DNA of 37,796 nt from Chitinophagales bacterium (GCA_026931905.1 JAIXLB010000060.1:1-37796), one strand, 5' to 3'. Positions 28,901 through 36,817 are shown, counted from the stretch's first letter. Program-made: numbers and translations. The notes: generated from the sequence alone by a model not told the origin.

Positions 28901-28982
28901 CATGAAAGGTTTCTTGAGCATATAATTGTACTACAGCAATAGTAAATATTGTTGATAGCAGCAGTTTTAGTTTTTTTATCAT
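25920..28982 (-). CDS. Secreted tandem amidohydrolase, one active and one degenerate half
   Basis: A 1020-residue exported protein (signal peptide about 1-22, ending LYAQ) built of two amidohydrolase units. The N-terminal half (about 23-430) has the fold outline but YPSFIDLYSEYG instead of the metal-binding HxH. The C-terminal half (about 590-990) keeps PGIIDEHSHIAISGG with both His, FITCHSYVQSEINML, FTHILEGYKVADKL and INSDDAEMARRL with the metal Asp. So only the second half should be catalytic. The last ~40 residues contain His, Glu and Asp (EDHKHQH). A promoter at 29007-29036 is well placed. The 447-residue amidohydrolase follows. Possible roles are imidazolonepropionase- or prolidase-like hydrolysis. 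Confidence 0.85.
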   Translation of the reverse strand: MIKKLKLLLSTIFTIAVVQLYAQETFHVNGTHDNRLGVYAFTNATIVQSTQSTLQNATLIIKQGKIIGINEAIPKDAVIVDCKGKYIYPSFIDLYSEYGSTPATNSGFRGFNQTQQFESKTKGAYNWNQAIKPETNAFLSFQKNESAAKDLRSIGFGTVLTHTHDGIARGTAALVTLGNKNENFELIKEKAGVFYSFSKGSSTQDYPGSLMGTIALIRQTYLDAQWYKTNPPTEGTNISLQAWNENVALPQFFDIGTDKYNALRADKIAKEFGVSYILKGSNDLYQRLDEMKATNDAFILPLNFPAPMDVEDPNDARVVALSDLKHWELAPYQPAMFEKAGINFALTANGLTSVNDFLSNLRKAIHNGLSEQAALEALTKKPATWINAYDMIGSLEVGKLANFFIANDNIFKDSSFIFQNWVQGERYFVKENAWENYNGKYVLSINTKGKTIFFEATITGKEEKPVLALKPYNDSVTIRPTLTINNQLVKINWSAPTDKGKQNNLSGIIGADAWAGNGYLANGDVVVWKLNAKEELVNNSKTETPPNTKKRNENDTTNLTVNDVVYPFNGYGWKKNDAPKSEKILIRNVTVWTNEKEGKLENTDVIINNGKIQRIGKNLPVTLDMGWKMIDGTGKHLTPGIIDEHSHIAISGGVNECTQVVTSEVRIGDIVNPEDINIYRQLSGGVTSSQLLHGSCNPIGGQSQLIKLRWGKAPEEMKFEGADAFIKFALGENVKSTRNNSNTRFPDTRMGVEQVYMDAFQRAVDYSKMPNTKRRDLELDALVEIINGKRFITCHSYVQSEINMLLKVAEKFNFKVNTFTHILEGYKVADKLKQHGAFVSTFSDWWAYKLEVQDAIAYNAAIMQKTGLTVAINSDDAEMARRLNQEAAKSIKYGNVNEEEALKMVTLNPAKMLHIDKKVGSIKIGKDADVVLWSDNPLSIYTKALYTIIDGVVYFDREKDAITRQQIANEKSRLIQKLLAEKKKPFNAGRMQPARARIDEINECEEDHKHQHSIFERDDE

Positions 28983-29006
28983 GGTTTAAAAATTTGCTTT
29001 GGTGTA

Positions 29007-29036
29007 TAAAGCTAATTAAAAATGATAAACAACAAA
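29007..29036 (-). promoter_or_regulatory. Promoter of the amidohydrolase operon
   Basis: On the minus strand TTTG (29036-29033), an 18-nt spacer and TAGCTTTA (29014-29007), one mismatch from TAnnTTTG. Transcription would begin near 29000, about 18 nt before the ATG. Confidence 0.55.
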
Positions 29037-29080
29037 CTACCGTTTATAAATTTTAAAAATGGAAAGGAATGATTTAAAAA

Positions 29081-29311
29081 TTAATTATTAAACCGTATAG
29101 GCTTTTGCCAAATTTTTTTTATTAAAATAAAAGCAATTATAATACTAAAGAGTAGCCATAAGTAAAATAAGGCATTTTGCATGGTAAATTTTTCGCTCCA
29201 AAAAGCATAACCCATTTTTATACCAACAGCAGTATTTGTAATAAACCATGTGCATACTATTGAAATAGTAAAAAGTAATCTTCTTAAATACTCTTTTAAT
29301 TCGGGTTCCAT
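29081..29311 (-). CDS. Small two-helix membrane protein
   Basis: A 76-residue protein with two membrane helices (about 11-30, FTISIVCTWFITNTAVGI, and about 46-64, ALFYLWLLFSIIIAFILI), flanked by acidic (N-term EPELKEY) and basic (C-term KKIWQKPIRFNN) ends. It has no signal peptide and no known motif; function unknown. It lies 31 nt after the MBL-fold/rhodanese gene on the same strand and is likely cotranscribed. That could link it to sulfur metabolism, but this is only a context inference. Confidence 0.7.
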   Translation of the reverse strand: MEPELKEYLRRLLFTISIVCTWFITNTAVGIKMGYAFWSEKFTMQNALFYLWLLFSIIIAFILIKKIWQKPIRFNN

Positions 29312-29342
29312 TTTTAAAATATTAATTAGTAAGAATAATGTA

Positions 29343-30758
29343 TTAATTCAGTATTTCTACACTTTTTTCAATTTCAAACTTATCGGTTAGTTGTTTTATT
29401 TCGTTCCAGCCACCTAAAATATTTCTTATATTGTGTATGCCTTGTTGTTTCATGAGTGATGCTGCAATAACACTTCTGTAACCTCCTGCACAATGTATGT
29501 AAATATTGTGATTGTCTTCTAAATTAGCCATACTTGCAGGGTCTGTTAATTCTGCTAAAGGAATGTTGATGGCTTGCTTTAAATGCCCATCGGCATATTC
29601 AATTTCTTTTCTTACATCTACAACAACAAGGTTGTTATCAAAAGGAATATCCATTGCTAATTCATCACTTTCTATATCAATTATCATATCTATTTTTTCG
29701 CCTGCATTTTGCCAATTTTCAAAACCTCCTTGCAAATACCCACCAAAATTTTCAAACCCTACTCTTGATAATCTAATAATTGATTCTTCTTCTTTTCCTT
29801 GTTCGGGTACTAAAATAATGGTTTTATTAAAAGGTAAAAGGCTACCAGCCCATTCTGCATATCTGCCTTCTAAACCTATAAAAATACTGTTGGGTACAAA
29901 ACCTTTTGTAAATACCAAAGCATGTCTTGTGTCTAATATTATTACATTATCATGGGTTGCTTTTTCTTTAAATGCTGCAATGCTTAATGGCTCTAAACCT
30001 TTTTGTAATACGGCATCCAAACTTTCATAACCTTCTTTATTTATTTTAGCATTTACAGGAAAATATTGTGGTGGTATTGGCAAACCTTCGGTTACAGCTT
30101 GTATAAATTCTTCTTTGGATTGAGGTTGTAAAGCATAGTTGTTTTGTTTTTGTTCGCCAATAGTGCTATAAGTTTCTACACCTAAATTTTTACCACAACT
30201 GCTGCCTGCACCATGTGCAGGATAAACTATTACTTTGTCATCAAGTGGAATTATTTTAGTTTGCAGACTATCGTACAACATTCCTGCTAAATCATTCATA
30301 GTTAATTCTTCGCCTTTTTGTGCCAAATCAGGTCTGCCTACATCGCCTACAAACAAAGTGTCGCCTGTAAAAATTGCATAATCATTTTTGTTTTCATCTT
30401 TCAATAAAAAACAAGAACTTTCTAAAGTATGTCCAGGTGTGTGTAATACCTGTATGCTTATCTTTCCCACAGAAAAAGTTTCTTTATCTTTGGCAATATA
30501 TACAGGTAGTTTTGTTTCTGTATTGGGTCCATAAATAATTTTTGCACCTGTTTTTGTTGCAAGGTCTAAATGCCCACTTACAAAATCTGCATGAAAATGT
30601 GTTTCAAAAATGTATTTAATTTTTACATTATGCTCCTTGGCTAATTGTAAATATTCATCAATATCTCTCAAAGGGTCTATTACAACAGCTTCTCCTTCAC
30701 TTGCTATAAAATATGCTGCTTCACTTAAACAGCCTGTGTATAATTGTTTAATAAACAT
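29343..30758 (-). CDS. MBL-fold persulfide dioxygenase-like protein with two rhodanese domains
   Basis: A 471-residue cytoplasmic protein. An N-terminal metallo-beta-lactamase domain (about 1-240) carries H54, H56 and D58 in THFHADF, H110 in TPGHT and D133 in TGDTLF. The residues that bind iron in ETHE1-type persulfide dioxygenases (H54, H110, D133) are all present. Two rhodanese domains follow. The first (about 260-355) has no catalytic Cys; the second ends in HCAGGYRS with C423 and R428, the CxxxxR active loop. Such fusions oxidise glutathione- or cysteine-persulfide and move sulfane sulfur. It is divergent from an OsmC gene across a region with repeated TTTA-n-TAAA dyads. Confidence 0.9.
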   Translation of the reverse strand: MFIKQLYTGCLSEAAYFIASEGEAVVIDPLRDIDEYLQLAKEHNVKIKYIFETHFHADFVSGHLDLATKTGAKIIYGPNTETKLPVYIAKDKETFSVGKISIQVLHTPGHTLESSCFLLKDENKNDYAIFTGDTLFVGDVGRPDLAQKGEELTMNDLAGMLYDSLQTKIIPLDDKVIVYPAHGAGSSCGKNLGVETYSTIGEQKQNNYALQPQSKEEFIQAVTEGLPIPPQYFPVNAKINKEGYESLDAVLQKGLEPLSIAAFKEKATHDNVIILDTRHALVFTKGFVPNSIFIGLEGRYAEWAGSLLPFNKTIILVPEQGKEEESIIRLSRVGFENFGGYLQGGFENWQNAGEKIDMIIDIESDELAMDIPFDNNLVVVDVRKEIEYADGHLKQAINIPLAELTDPASMANLEDNHNIYIHCAGGYRSVIAASLMKQQGIHNIRNILGGWNEIKQLTDKFEIEKSVEILN

Positions 30759-30767
30759 GAAATTTAA

Positions 30768-30846
30768 TTTTAGTAAAGATACCGCAATAACCTTTTTACT
30801 AAATGCTTTTTATTTGATTTAACAGTAAAGTATGTTTAACAGTAAA
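30768..30846. promoter_or_regulatory. Array of TTTA-n-TAAA dyads between divergent sulfur-related genes
   Basis: TTTAGTAAA (30768-30776), TTTACTAAA (30795-30803) and two identical 12-bp TTTAACAGTAAA (30818-30829, 30835-30846) occur within 79 nt. The first two are inverted copies of one another; the last two are direct repeats 17 bp apart. They overlap the expected -33 regions of both divergent promoters. A regulator-binding role is inferred. Confidence 0.4.
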
Positions 30847-30885
30847 CCATTATTATACTTACCTTAGAGTTATAAAAATTATGTT

Positions 30886-31329
30886 ATGCCAATATTAACA
30901 GCAGAAAGAATTGCATTGGATTATGAAATGAAAATTACAGATGCAACAGGTAATACAATGCAAATTGATATTCCTGTAGAGCAAGGAGGAAATGGAAATG
31001 GTATGCGACCAATGCAAACTGTTTTAGCAGCATTGTGTGGTTGTAGCACTGTAGATGTAATTAGTATTTTAAAAAAACAAAAACAGGAGGTTGCAACTAT
31101 AAAAATTTTGGTTGATGCTGAACGTGAAAAAGATAAAGTTTTAGCACTTTGGGAAAAAGTAAATTTAACTTTTGAACTTACTGGAAATATAGAAGAAGGG
31201 AAAGCCTTCAGGGCTGTTCAATTATCTATGGAAAAATATTGCTCTGTTGCAGAAACGCTAAGAAAAGCAGGAGCCGCCATTTATTATAAAGTGCTTTTGA
31301 ATGGTAAAGAATTAAATTTTAAAGACTGA
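30886..31329 (+). CDS. OsmC-family protein
   Basis: A 147-residue OsmC/Ohr-like protein. The conserved thiols are both present: C53 in ALCGCSTVDVIS (with a further C51) and C119 in EKYCSVAETL. In the family these reduce organic hydroperoxides or persulfides. The start MPILTAERIALDYEMKITDA and the GGxxxGMRPMQTVLAAL helix fit YhfA-type members more than Ohr. It is divergent from the persulfide-dioxygenase-like gene and 15 nt before a CoA-binding protein. That setting suggests a thiol or persulfide role; actual substrate is unknown. A weak TACCTTAG -7 candidate lies at 30860-30867. Confidence 0.9.
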   Translation: MPILTAERIALDYEMKITDATGNTMQIDIPVEQGGNGNGMRPMQTVLAALCGCSTVDVISILKKQKQEVATIKILVDAEREKDKVLALWEKVNLTFELTGNIEEGKAFRAVQLSMEKYCSVAETLRKAGAAIYYKVLLNGKELNFKD

Positions 31330-31344
31330 AACATATTTTAGAAA

Positions 31345-31707
31345 ATGAAAAAGAAAACTTTGGTATTAGGAGCATCTGATAAAACAGATAGATACAGTAA
31401 TCGTGCAGTGAAACAATTAATTATTCATGGGCATCCTGTAATTGCTTTAGGAAGTAAAGATTCTTTTATAGATAACACACCCATTCAAAAAAATAAAGTA
31501 GCATTTGATAATGTAGATACTGTAACACTTTATTTAAACCCAACAAGGCAAAAAGAGTATTACGATTATATACTTTCTTTAAAACCTAAACGTATTATTT
31601 TTAATCCAGGCACAGAAAATGAAGCTTTTGAAAAATTGGCTAAGGAAAATAATATTCAAACCATAGAGGCTTGCACCTTAGTTATGTTAAGCACAGGGCA
31701 GTATTAA
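31345..31707 (+). CDS. CoA-binding (YccU-like) domain protein
   Basis: A 120-residue Rossmann-fold protein of the small CoA-binding family. It starts KKKTLVLGASDKTDRYSNRAVKQL (GxSxxxxxxSxxA-type nucleotide loop) and continues with HGHPVIALGSK, VDTVTLYLNP and a final ACTLVML. Single-domain members bind CoA or related nucleotides; the biological role is not established. It sits 15 nt after the OsmC gene and is almost certainly cotranscribed with it. This pairing hints that both respond to thiol or CoA status, an inference from context only. Confidence 0.88.
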   Translation: MKKKTLVLGASDKTDRYSNRAVKQLIIHGHPVIALGSKDSFIDNTPIQKNKVAFDNVDTVTLYLNPTRQKEYYDYILSLKPKRIIFNPGTENEAFEKLAKENNIQTIEACTLVMLSTGQY

Positions 31708-31750
31708 AAAAACTATTTTTTATTTATTACAAACTCTATCTTACAAAATT

Positions 31751-31758
31751 TACATTTG
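31751..31758 (+). promoter_or_regulatory. -7 promoter box of dnaG
   Basis: TACATTTG, a perfect -7 element. Its last three bases form an in-frame TTG (31756), which therefore cannot be the translation start if this promoter is used. The ATG at 31771 lies 12 nt further on. No clear -33 partner is visible. Confidence 0.5.
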
Positions 31759-31770
31759 TACACTTTTAAA

Positions 31771-33708
31771 ATGATTACACCACAAACCATAGAACAAATA
31801 AAAAGCAGAATTGATATCATTGATATTATTAGTGATTATGTAAAGCTTAAAAAAAGGGGTAGTAATTATTTAGGGCTTTGTCCATTTCACAACGAAAAAA
31901 CACCATCATTTACAGTTTCGCCTTCAAAAGAATTGTACAAATGTTTTGGTTGTGGTAAAAGTGGTAATGCCATTACATTTTTAATGGATCATGATAAGCT
32001 TAGTTATGTAGAGTCTTTGAAATGGTTAGCTGCAAGATATAATATTGAAATTGAAGAAACAGAAACATCGCCTGAACAAAAAATTTTAGCACAAACAGCA
32101 GATAGCTTATACATCATTAACAACTATGCCAAAGACTTTTTTGAAAATACACTTTGGAATAATGATGAAGGAAAAGAAATTGCTTTATCTTATTTAAAAG
32201 AAAGAGGTTTTAGAGACGAAACAATTAAAAAATTTCAGTTAGGATATAATCCTACAGAAAAAAATTTACTCACTCAATCTTTAATTACACATCAGTTTAA
32301 TAAAGAATTATTATTAAAAACAGGCTTAACTGTTGTAAGAAATAATGATGAGTTAGTGGATAATTACAGAGGCAGAATTATTTTTCCTATTCATCACAAC
32401 ACAGGAAAAATTATTGGCTTTGGTGCAAGAATTATTGGCAAAAACGATAAAGCTCCTAAATACATTAATACACCAGAAAATGAAATTTATGTAAAGAGCA
32501 AAATTTTATATGGCTTGTATTTTGCACGCTCTCCAATAGATAAAGCTAAAGAGTGTTTATTGGTAGAAGGTTATACAGATGTAATTAGTTTACATCAAGC
32601 AGGTATTGAAAATGTTGTAGCAAGTGGAGGAACCTCTTTAACTACTGAGCAAATAAGATTGATAAAAAAATATACCAACAATCTAACCATAATTTATGAT
32701 GGCGATAATGCAGGAGTTAAAGCAGCTTTGCGAGGTTTAGATATGGCTTTGGAAGAAGGCTTGAATGTAAAACTTGTATTAATACCAGATAATGAAGACC
32801 CTGATAGTTATGTAAATAAAGTTGGCACAACCGCTTTTAAAGATTTTGTTGCCAACAATAAAAAAGATTTTATCATTTTTCAATTAGGTATATTATTGAA
32901 AGATGCAGGCAACGATATAAATCAAAAAAACAATGTTGTAAACAATATTGCAGAAACTTTAAGTAAAATAAATAGAACTGAAGATTTTACTAAACTGCAA
33001 GAATATATAAAACAATGTGCCTCTCTCTTAAAAATTGATGAAGGAGGTTTAACAACGCTTGTAAATAAATACAAGAGAGACAGCATTGCAAAAGAAGAAA
33101 AAAAATTATATAGTGTTGGTGATTTTCAAACACAAGAATTTCCTCAACAACCCACTACAAATTATACAGATAGCGATACTCTTTTATTGCATCAAGACGA
33201 AGCGATTGAAAAAAATATTTTAAAAGTTTTGTTTGAGCATGGTTATAAATCATGGAATAATGAGCAAAGCATTGCATTGTATGTTATCAATGAATTAAGC
33301 CCTTATAAATTTCACAATCCATTGCTTGCTAAAATTTATGCTGCATTTATTCAAGAACTCAATGAAGGCAAACAGCCAGATGCGAAAACCTTTTTATATC
33401 ATACAGATGAAGCTATAAGAAATATGATTATTTCAATTACTGCATCGCCCTACGAATTAAGCCCTAAATGGGATGAAAAATTGCAAGGATTGAATATTAC
33501 AAACAGAGATAATTCTATTCAAGATGCGTTTATGAGTGTAACCTTTTTTAAGTTGAGAAAAATAAAAAAAATGTTTGAAGAAAACCAACAACAACTTGAA
33601 ATAGCAACAACACCTGAACAGCAATTACAGCTTATGAAAGATCATCTTTTATTTAAAGAAGAAGAAAGCAAAATAACCAAAGCATTGGGTACAGTGATAT
33701 TGAAATAG
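31771..33708 (+). CDS. dnaG: DNA primase
   Basis: A 645-residue DnaG, which makes RNA primers for replication. From the ATG at 31771 the protein begins MITPQTIEQIKSRIDIIDII, the usual start; the open frame reaches a TTG at 31756, but the promoter box overlaps it. The CHC2 zinc domain has C37, H40, C58 and C61 (LCPFH and CFGCG). The Toprim core has VEGYTDVISLHQAG (metal-binding Glu), the GGTSLT loop and YDGDNAGVKAALRG. The C-terminal ~200 residues (from about 440) are a helicase-binding region, less conserved. It is convergent with the acyltransferase gene, with only 10 nt between stops. Confidence 0.96.
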   Translation: MITPQTIEQIKSRIDIIDIISDYVKLKKRGSNYLGLCPFHNEKTPSFTVSPSKELYKCFGCGKSGNAITFLMDHDKLSYVESLKWLAARYNIEIEETETSPEQKILAQTADSLYIINNYAKDFFENTLWNNDEGKEIALSYLKERGFRDETIKKFQLGYNPTEKNLLTQSLITHQFNKELLLKTGLTVVRNNDELVDNYRGRIIFPIHHNTGKIIGFGARIIGKNDKAPKYINTPENEIYVKSKILYGLYFARSPIDKAKECLLVEGYTDVISLHQAGIENVVASGGTSLTTEQIRLIKKYTNNLTIIYDGDNAGVKAALRGLDMALEEGLNVKLVLIPDNEDPDSYVNKVGTTAFKDFVANNKKDFIIFQLGILLKDAGNDINQKNNVVNNIAETLSKINRTEDFTKLQEYIKQCASLLKIDEGGLTTLVNKYKRDSIAKEEKKLYSVGDFQTQEFPQQPTTNYTDSDTLLLHQDEAIEKNILKVLFEHGYKSWNNEQSIALYVINELSPYKFHNPLLAKIYAAFIQELNEGKQPDAKTFLYHTDEAIRNMIISITASPYELSPKWDEKLQGLNITNRDNSIQDAFMSVTFFKLRKIKKMFEENQQQLEIATTPEQQLQLMKDHLLFKEEESKITKALGTVILK

Positions 33709-33718
33709 AATCTTCAAC

Positions 33719-34834
33719 TCATTTCATTTTTACAAATGGTTTTTCTACAACTAAATAAAAAATACTACAGATAATTAAAACCAATGGCAGCACAACAATT
33801 CCTTGCAACAGCAAATCTTTGTAATAATTGTTTTGAAAAAATGATACTGTAATTTTTTGTGTTATAAAAGCTAATAAAGCATAATGCAAAAGATAAATAG
33901 AATAACACATACAGCCTATTGCCATTATAATTTGTTTAGTGAAAATATAATTCAAAATTTTTCCTTTAAAAACACTTGTAAATAAAAACAGATAGCCTGT
34001 TAGTTCAATAAGTTGTTTGTAAAATACAGCATAACCTGCAAAATAAATAATCATCAAATAGCCTGCTATACCTAAAAAATCCCAAATAAAATATTTTGAT
34101 TTAATCAAAAAATGATGGCTTAAATAAATATCGGCAAATAAAATTCCTAATAAAAAAACTGGTATATAAGTTACAATAGAATATTCTAAATGTGCAGCTT
34201 TTATAGCAGGGTAAAATAATACACACATCAATACACTTATTAAAATTACAGTAATTAAAACAATTCTTCTGCGTACAAAATTTTTGATTGAGAAAAATAA
34301 TTTTAAAATAAAAGGTAATAAAATATAAAACTGAATTTCAATTTCTAAAGTCCAAGCTACAGGATTTATGGTACTTCTTCTATCATAAATAATATTATGG
34401 CTATAAAAAACACTGCTTATAAAATGAGGCATTTCATCTTTCCAAAATGCCCCTTCAAAAAATATTCTAAATAATAATAAAATTACCAACACCAATAAAT
34501 AAGGCACTTCTAAGCGTTTTATCCTCCTTACATAATATTTTTTTAAACTAATTTTTTCATTACCATACAAATAATATTTGATAAAAGGGATAGATAAAAT
34601 AAAAGCACTTACACAAAAAAATATTCTTACACCATAACCTCCCAATTCTAAAAACAAAGCAACAGGGTTGCTGTATTCAAAATCTACACTTAACGAGGCA
34701 TTCATTTTAATCATTTGTAAATTAAAATGGCTTAAAACAACTGCTACAATAGCAATAAACCTTAGCCCATCAATTTCTTTGATGATAGATTGTTGGTTGC
34801 CTTGACGCAGAAATAATTGAACAATATTTTTCAC
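33719..34834 (-). CDS. Acyltransferase 3-family membrane protein
   Basis: A 371-residue protein with about ten membrane helices. The N-terminus has EIDGLRFIAIVAVVLSHF, the family mark with the catalytic His in LSHF, and RIFFCVSAFILSIPFI (the GFFxISGF-like helix) and NPVAWTLEIEIQFYILLPF (the WSLxxExxFYxxxP motif). Members acylate sugars of O-antigen, capsule or other surface glycans (OafA/NodX type). No glycan genes sit beside it, so the target is unknown. A hairpin (34882-34910) lies in its upstream region. It shares its 3' boundary with dnaG. Confidence 0.88.
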   Translation of the reverse strand: MKNIVQLFLRQGNQQSIIKEIDGLRFIAIVAVVLSHFNLQMIKMNASLSVDFEYSNPVALFLELGGYGVRIFFCVSAFILSIPFIKYYLYGNEKISLKKYYVRRIKRLEVPYLLVLVILLLFRIFFEGAFWKDEMPHFISSVFYSHNIIYDRRSTINPVAWTLEIEIQFYILLPFILKLFFSIKNFVRRRIVLITVILISVLMCVLFYPAIKAAHLEYSIVTYIPVFLLGILFADIYLSHHFLIKSKYFIWDFLGIAGYLMIIYFAGYAVFYKQLIELTGYLFLFTSVFKGKILNYIFTKQIIMAIGCMCYSIYLLHYALLAFITQKITVSFFQNNYYKDLLLQGIVVLPLVLIICSIFYLVVEKPFVKMK

Positions 34835-34881
34835 TGCTATAAAAATAATATTATTTGCAGTTGGCTTTCTAAAAAATAAAA

Positions 34882-34910
34882 TTGTTTAGTTGATTGGTTT
34901 TGCTAAACAA
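34882..34910 (-). other. Inverted repeat in the acyltransferase leader
   Basis: TTGTTTAG (34882-34889) pairs with CTAAACAA (34903-34910) around a 13-nt loop. It sits about 50-75 nt upstream of the acyltransferase start and could be an operator or leader hairpin. The stem is AT-rich, so it may be chance. Confidence 0.35.
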
Positions 34911-34925
34911 ACAATTAAGCAAATA

Positions 34926-34959
34926 AAAAATCCTACCAAAACTACTTGATAGGATTTTT
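34926..34959 (-). terminator. Terminator of the DUF6580 gene
   Basis: A 10-bp stem AAAAATCCTA (34926-34935) with TAGGATTTTT (34950-34959). On the minus strand it is followed by T-rich sequence. It lies 20 nt after the stop of the DUF6580 gene. Confidence 0.8.
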
Positions 34960-34978
34960 AAACTATTCAATTCTATAA

Positions 34979-35542
34979 TTAAGAAACTACAATTTTGGTT
35001 TTTCCTTCAATAATGTAATTGTAACCCAAAATAATCATTGGTAAAAATATAGTTGTAGATATTAATTCATTTCTGTAAAAAGGTAAAGCACTTACATAGC
35101 AAGTCATTAATCCATCAAAACTTTGTGGGTACATTGTACTGCCATACCAAACACTAAAGTTAGATAATAAAAAATAAACAGTTGATGCTGCAATAGCTCC
35201 AAAACCTACTGTTATATAGCTTTTGCCTTTTAAAACCCAGCCAATTAAAACGCTTAACATTAATAAACTATAATTAATAATTTGTCCTTTGTAAAAACCA
35301 CTAAATACAAACAAATCCAACCTGTGCAAAATTTCTATAACAACATCGCTTGCAAATAATGCAATTAATGGAAGTATAAAAGTATACTTTTTGTTGTTAA
35401 TACTCATACCTGCAAATAATGCAATAGCAATTATGGGCGAAAAACCACTTAATCCTAAAACGGGGGCACATACATATTTTACAACTACTGTAAGTGCAAT
35501 TAGTATTAAAGTAAAAATTACTAAACGATTATTTTTTGTCAT
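34979..35542 (-). CDS. DUF6580-family membrane protein
   Basis: A 187-residue integral membrane protein with about five helices. The start (FTLILIALTVVVKY, GFSPIIAIALFAGMSI, PLIALFASDVVIEIL) matches the DUF6580 pattern and resembles the S component of ECF vitamin transporters, with a conserved F-x-P-I-x-A-I-A-L-F-x-G stretch and a polar D after the third helix. ECF-S-like transport of a vitamin or metal is inferred only. No EcfA/T genes are nearby, and no cobalamin riboswitch is visible in the short gap upstream. It stands downstream of manA by 72 nt and ends at the terminator at 34926-34959. Confidence 0.75.
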   Translation of the reverse strand: MTKNNRLVIFTLILIALTVVVKYVCAPVLGLSGFSPIIAIALFAGMSINNKKYTFILPLIALFASDVVIEILHRLDLFVFSGFYKGQIINYSLLMLSVLIGWVLKGKSYITVGFGAIAASTVYFLLSNFSVWYGSTMYPQSFDGLMTCYVSALPFYRNELISTTIFLPMIILGYNYIIEGKTKIVVS

Positions 35543-35614
35543 TACTTAAAATATTTTAGCAAAAGTAAGTTGTTATGCTTATTGTTACAAATAGGTTTTT
35601 TTGAAACTTGGAAA

Positions 35615-36817
35615 TTAATTTTTAAATGGAACAAAAGCCTTGTATAATGTAGTATTTCCAGTAGCTATAAACCAATATTCTGTATTTGCAATAATAGCAA
35701 AAGCATCGCCTTGTTTAAAAACCTTATTTTCCATACCTTCTATAATTATTGCTCCTTCTGTAATTAATAAAATTTCCAACGAGGTGGTTTGGGCATAATA
35801 TTTTTCACCTGCTTGTAGGGTTATTGTTGAAATAGAAAAATCATCTACAGGACAGTTGTATATTTTTTCACTACCAAATTTTTCAGGAAAAATAAAAGCA
35901 GGTTCTTTGTTTTCAAATAAAATGTGTTTCATTAATTCAGGCACATCAACATATTTTGGTGTCAAGCCTCCACGCAAAACATTATCACTGTTTGCCATTA
36001 GCTCTACATTTTGCCCTTCTAAATAAGCATGAGGCACGCCTGCATCTTGAAAAATGGCTTCTCCTTTTTGTAGTTGTAAAATATTAAAAAGAAAAATTGA
36101 AAATATACCTCTGTCTATATCTTTTATATTGTTTTTACCTGCATACAATTTTGCAATCCACCATTCTGGATTAAATTTTGTAATTGCATTTTTTTCTTTT
36201 TTAGAAATAGATTTTTGAACCAAAGGAATTAAAATAGTATCAACTTCTTCTTGAGAAATTTCCATAAATAATTTATACAAATTTTTAAGCCCTTCGTTTT
36301 TAAACAAGGGTAAAAAAACAGAAAGCTCTACATATTCTTCCAAAGTTTTTTCTATTGCTGTATTGCTTTTAAAACCATGCAACAACCAAAATTCACTCAA
36401 TGCTATCATCACTTCTGGCTTGTGGTTTTTATCTTTATAATTTCTGTTGGGAGCATTCATTAAAACACCTGCTGCTGTTTCTTTTTCAAAACCTTTTATA
36501 GCTTCTTCTTTTGTAGGATGTACTTGAATGCTCAGCATGTCTTTTACATCTAAAACTTTAAATAAATAAGGCAATCCTTGAAACTGATGATAAACATTTT
36601 CTCCTAAAATTTTTTCAGGACTTTGTTCTATCCATTCTTGCAATGAAATATTCTTTTCTTCAATAACAGATGGTGCTGAATGGTGTGTACCTAACCAATA
36701 TTCAGCACAAGGTTGATGTTCAGTATTTTTAATTCTTAATAAATCTGGAATAAAATGATAGCCACCCCAAGCATAATGTTGTAGTTTTCCTTTCAGTTTA
36801 AAAATTGCATCATTCAT
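35615..36817 (-). CDS. manA: Mannose-6-phosphate isomerase, class I
   Basis: A 400-residue zinc enzyme that interconverts mannose-6-phosphate and fructose-6-phosphate, supplying GDP-mannose or mannose use. It starts KLKGKLQHYAWGGYHFIPDL (the family's YAWG motif) and has Q98 and H100 in IQVHP, E135 in KPE, and H263 in GVPHAYLEG, the expected zinc ligands. NVLRGGLTPKYVDV is the active-site loop (about 280-293). The C-terminal cupin is complete. It is divergent from yraN with only 33 nt between start codons, so the promoter overlaps the neighbour's coding region or is very compact. Confidence 0.95.
   Translation of the reverse strand: MNDAIFKLKGKLQHYAWGGYHFIPDLLRIKNTEHQPCAEYWLGTHHSAPSVIEEKNISLQEWIEQSPEKILGENVYHQFQGLPYLFKVLDVKDMLSIQVHPTKEEAIKGFEKETAAGVLMNAPNRNYKDKNHKPEVMIALSEFWLLHGFKSNTAIEKTLEEYVELSVFLPLFKNEGLKNLYKLFMEISQEEVDTILIPLVQKSISKKEKNAITKFNPEWWIAKLYAGKNNIKDIDRGIFSIFLFNILQLQKGEAIFQDAGVPHAYLEGQNVELMANSDNVLRGGLTPKYVDVPELMKHILFENKEPAFIFPEKFGSEKIYNCPVDDFSISTITLQAGEKYYAQTTSLEILLITEGAIIIEGMENKVFKQGDAFAIIANTEYWFIATGNTTLYKAFVPFKN

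Noticed and set aside
31756..31770. TTG start for dnaG
   Set aside because: The TTG is part of the promoter box; MITPQTIEQI from 31771 is the usual DnaG start.
35543..35614. Cobalamin or other riboswitch ahead of the DUF6580 gene
   Set aside because: The gap is only 72 nt and shows no conserved riboswitch core.
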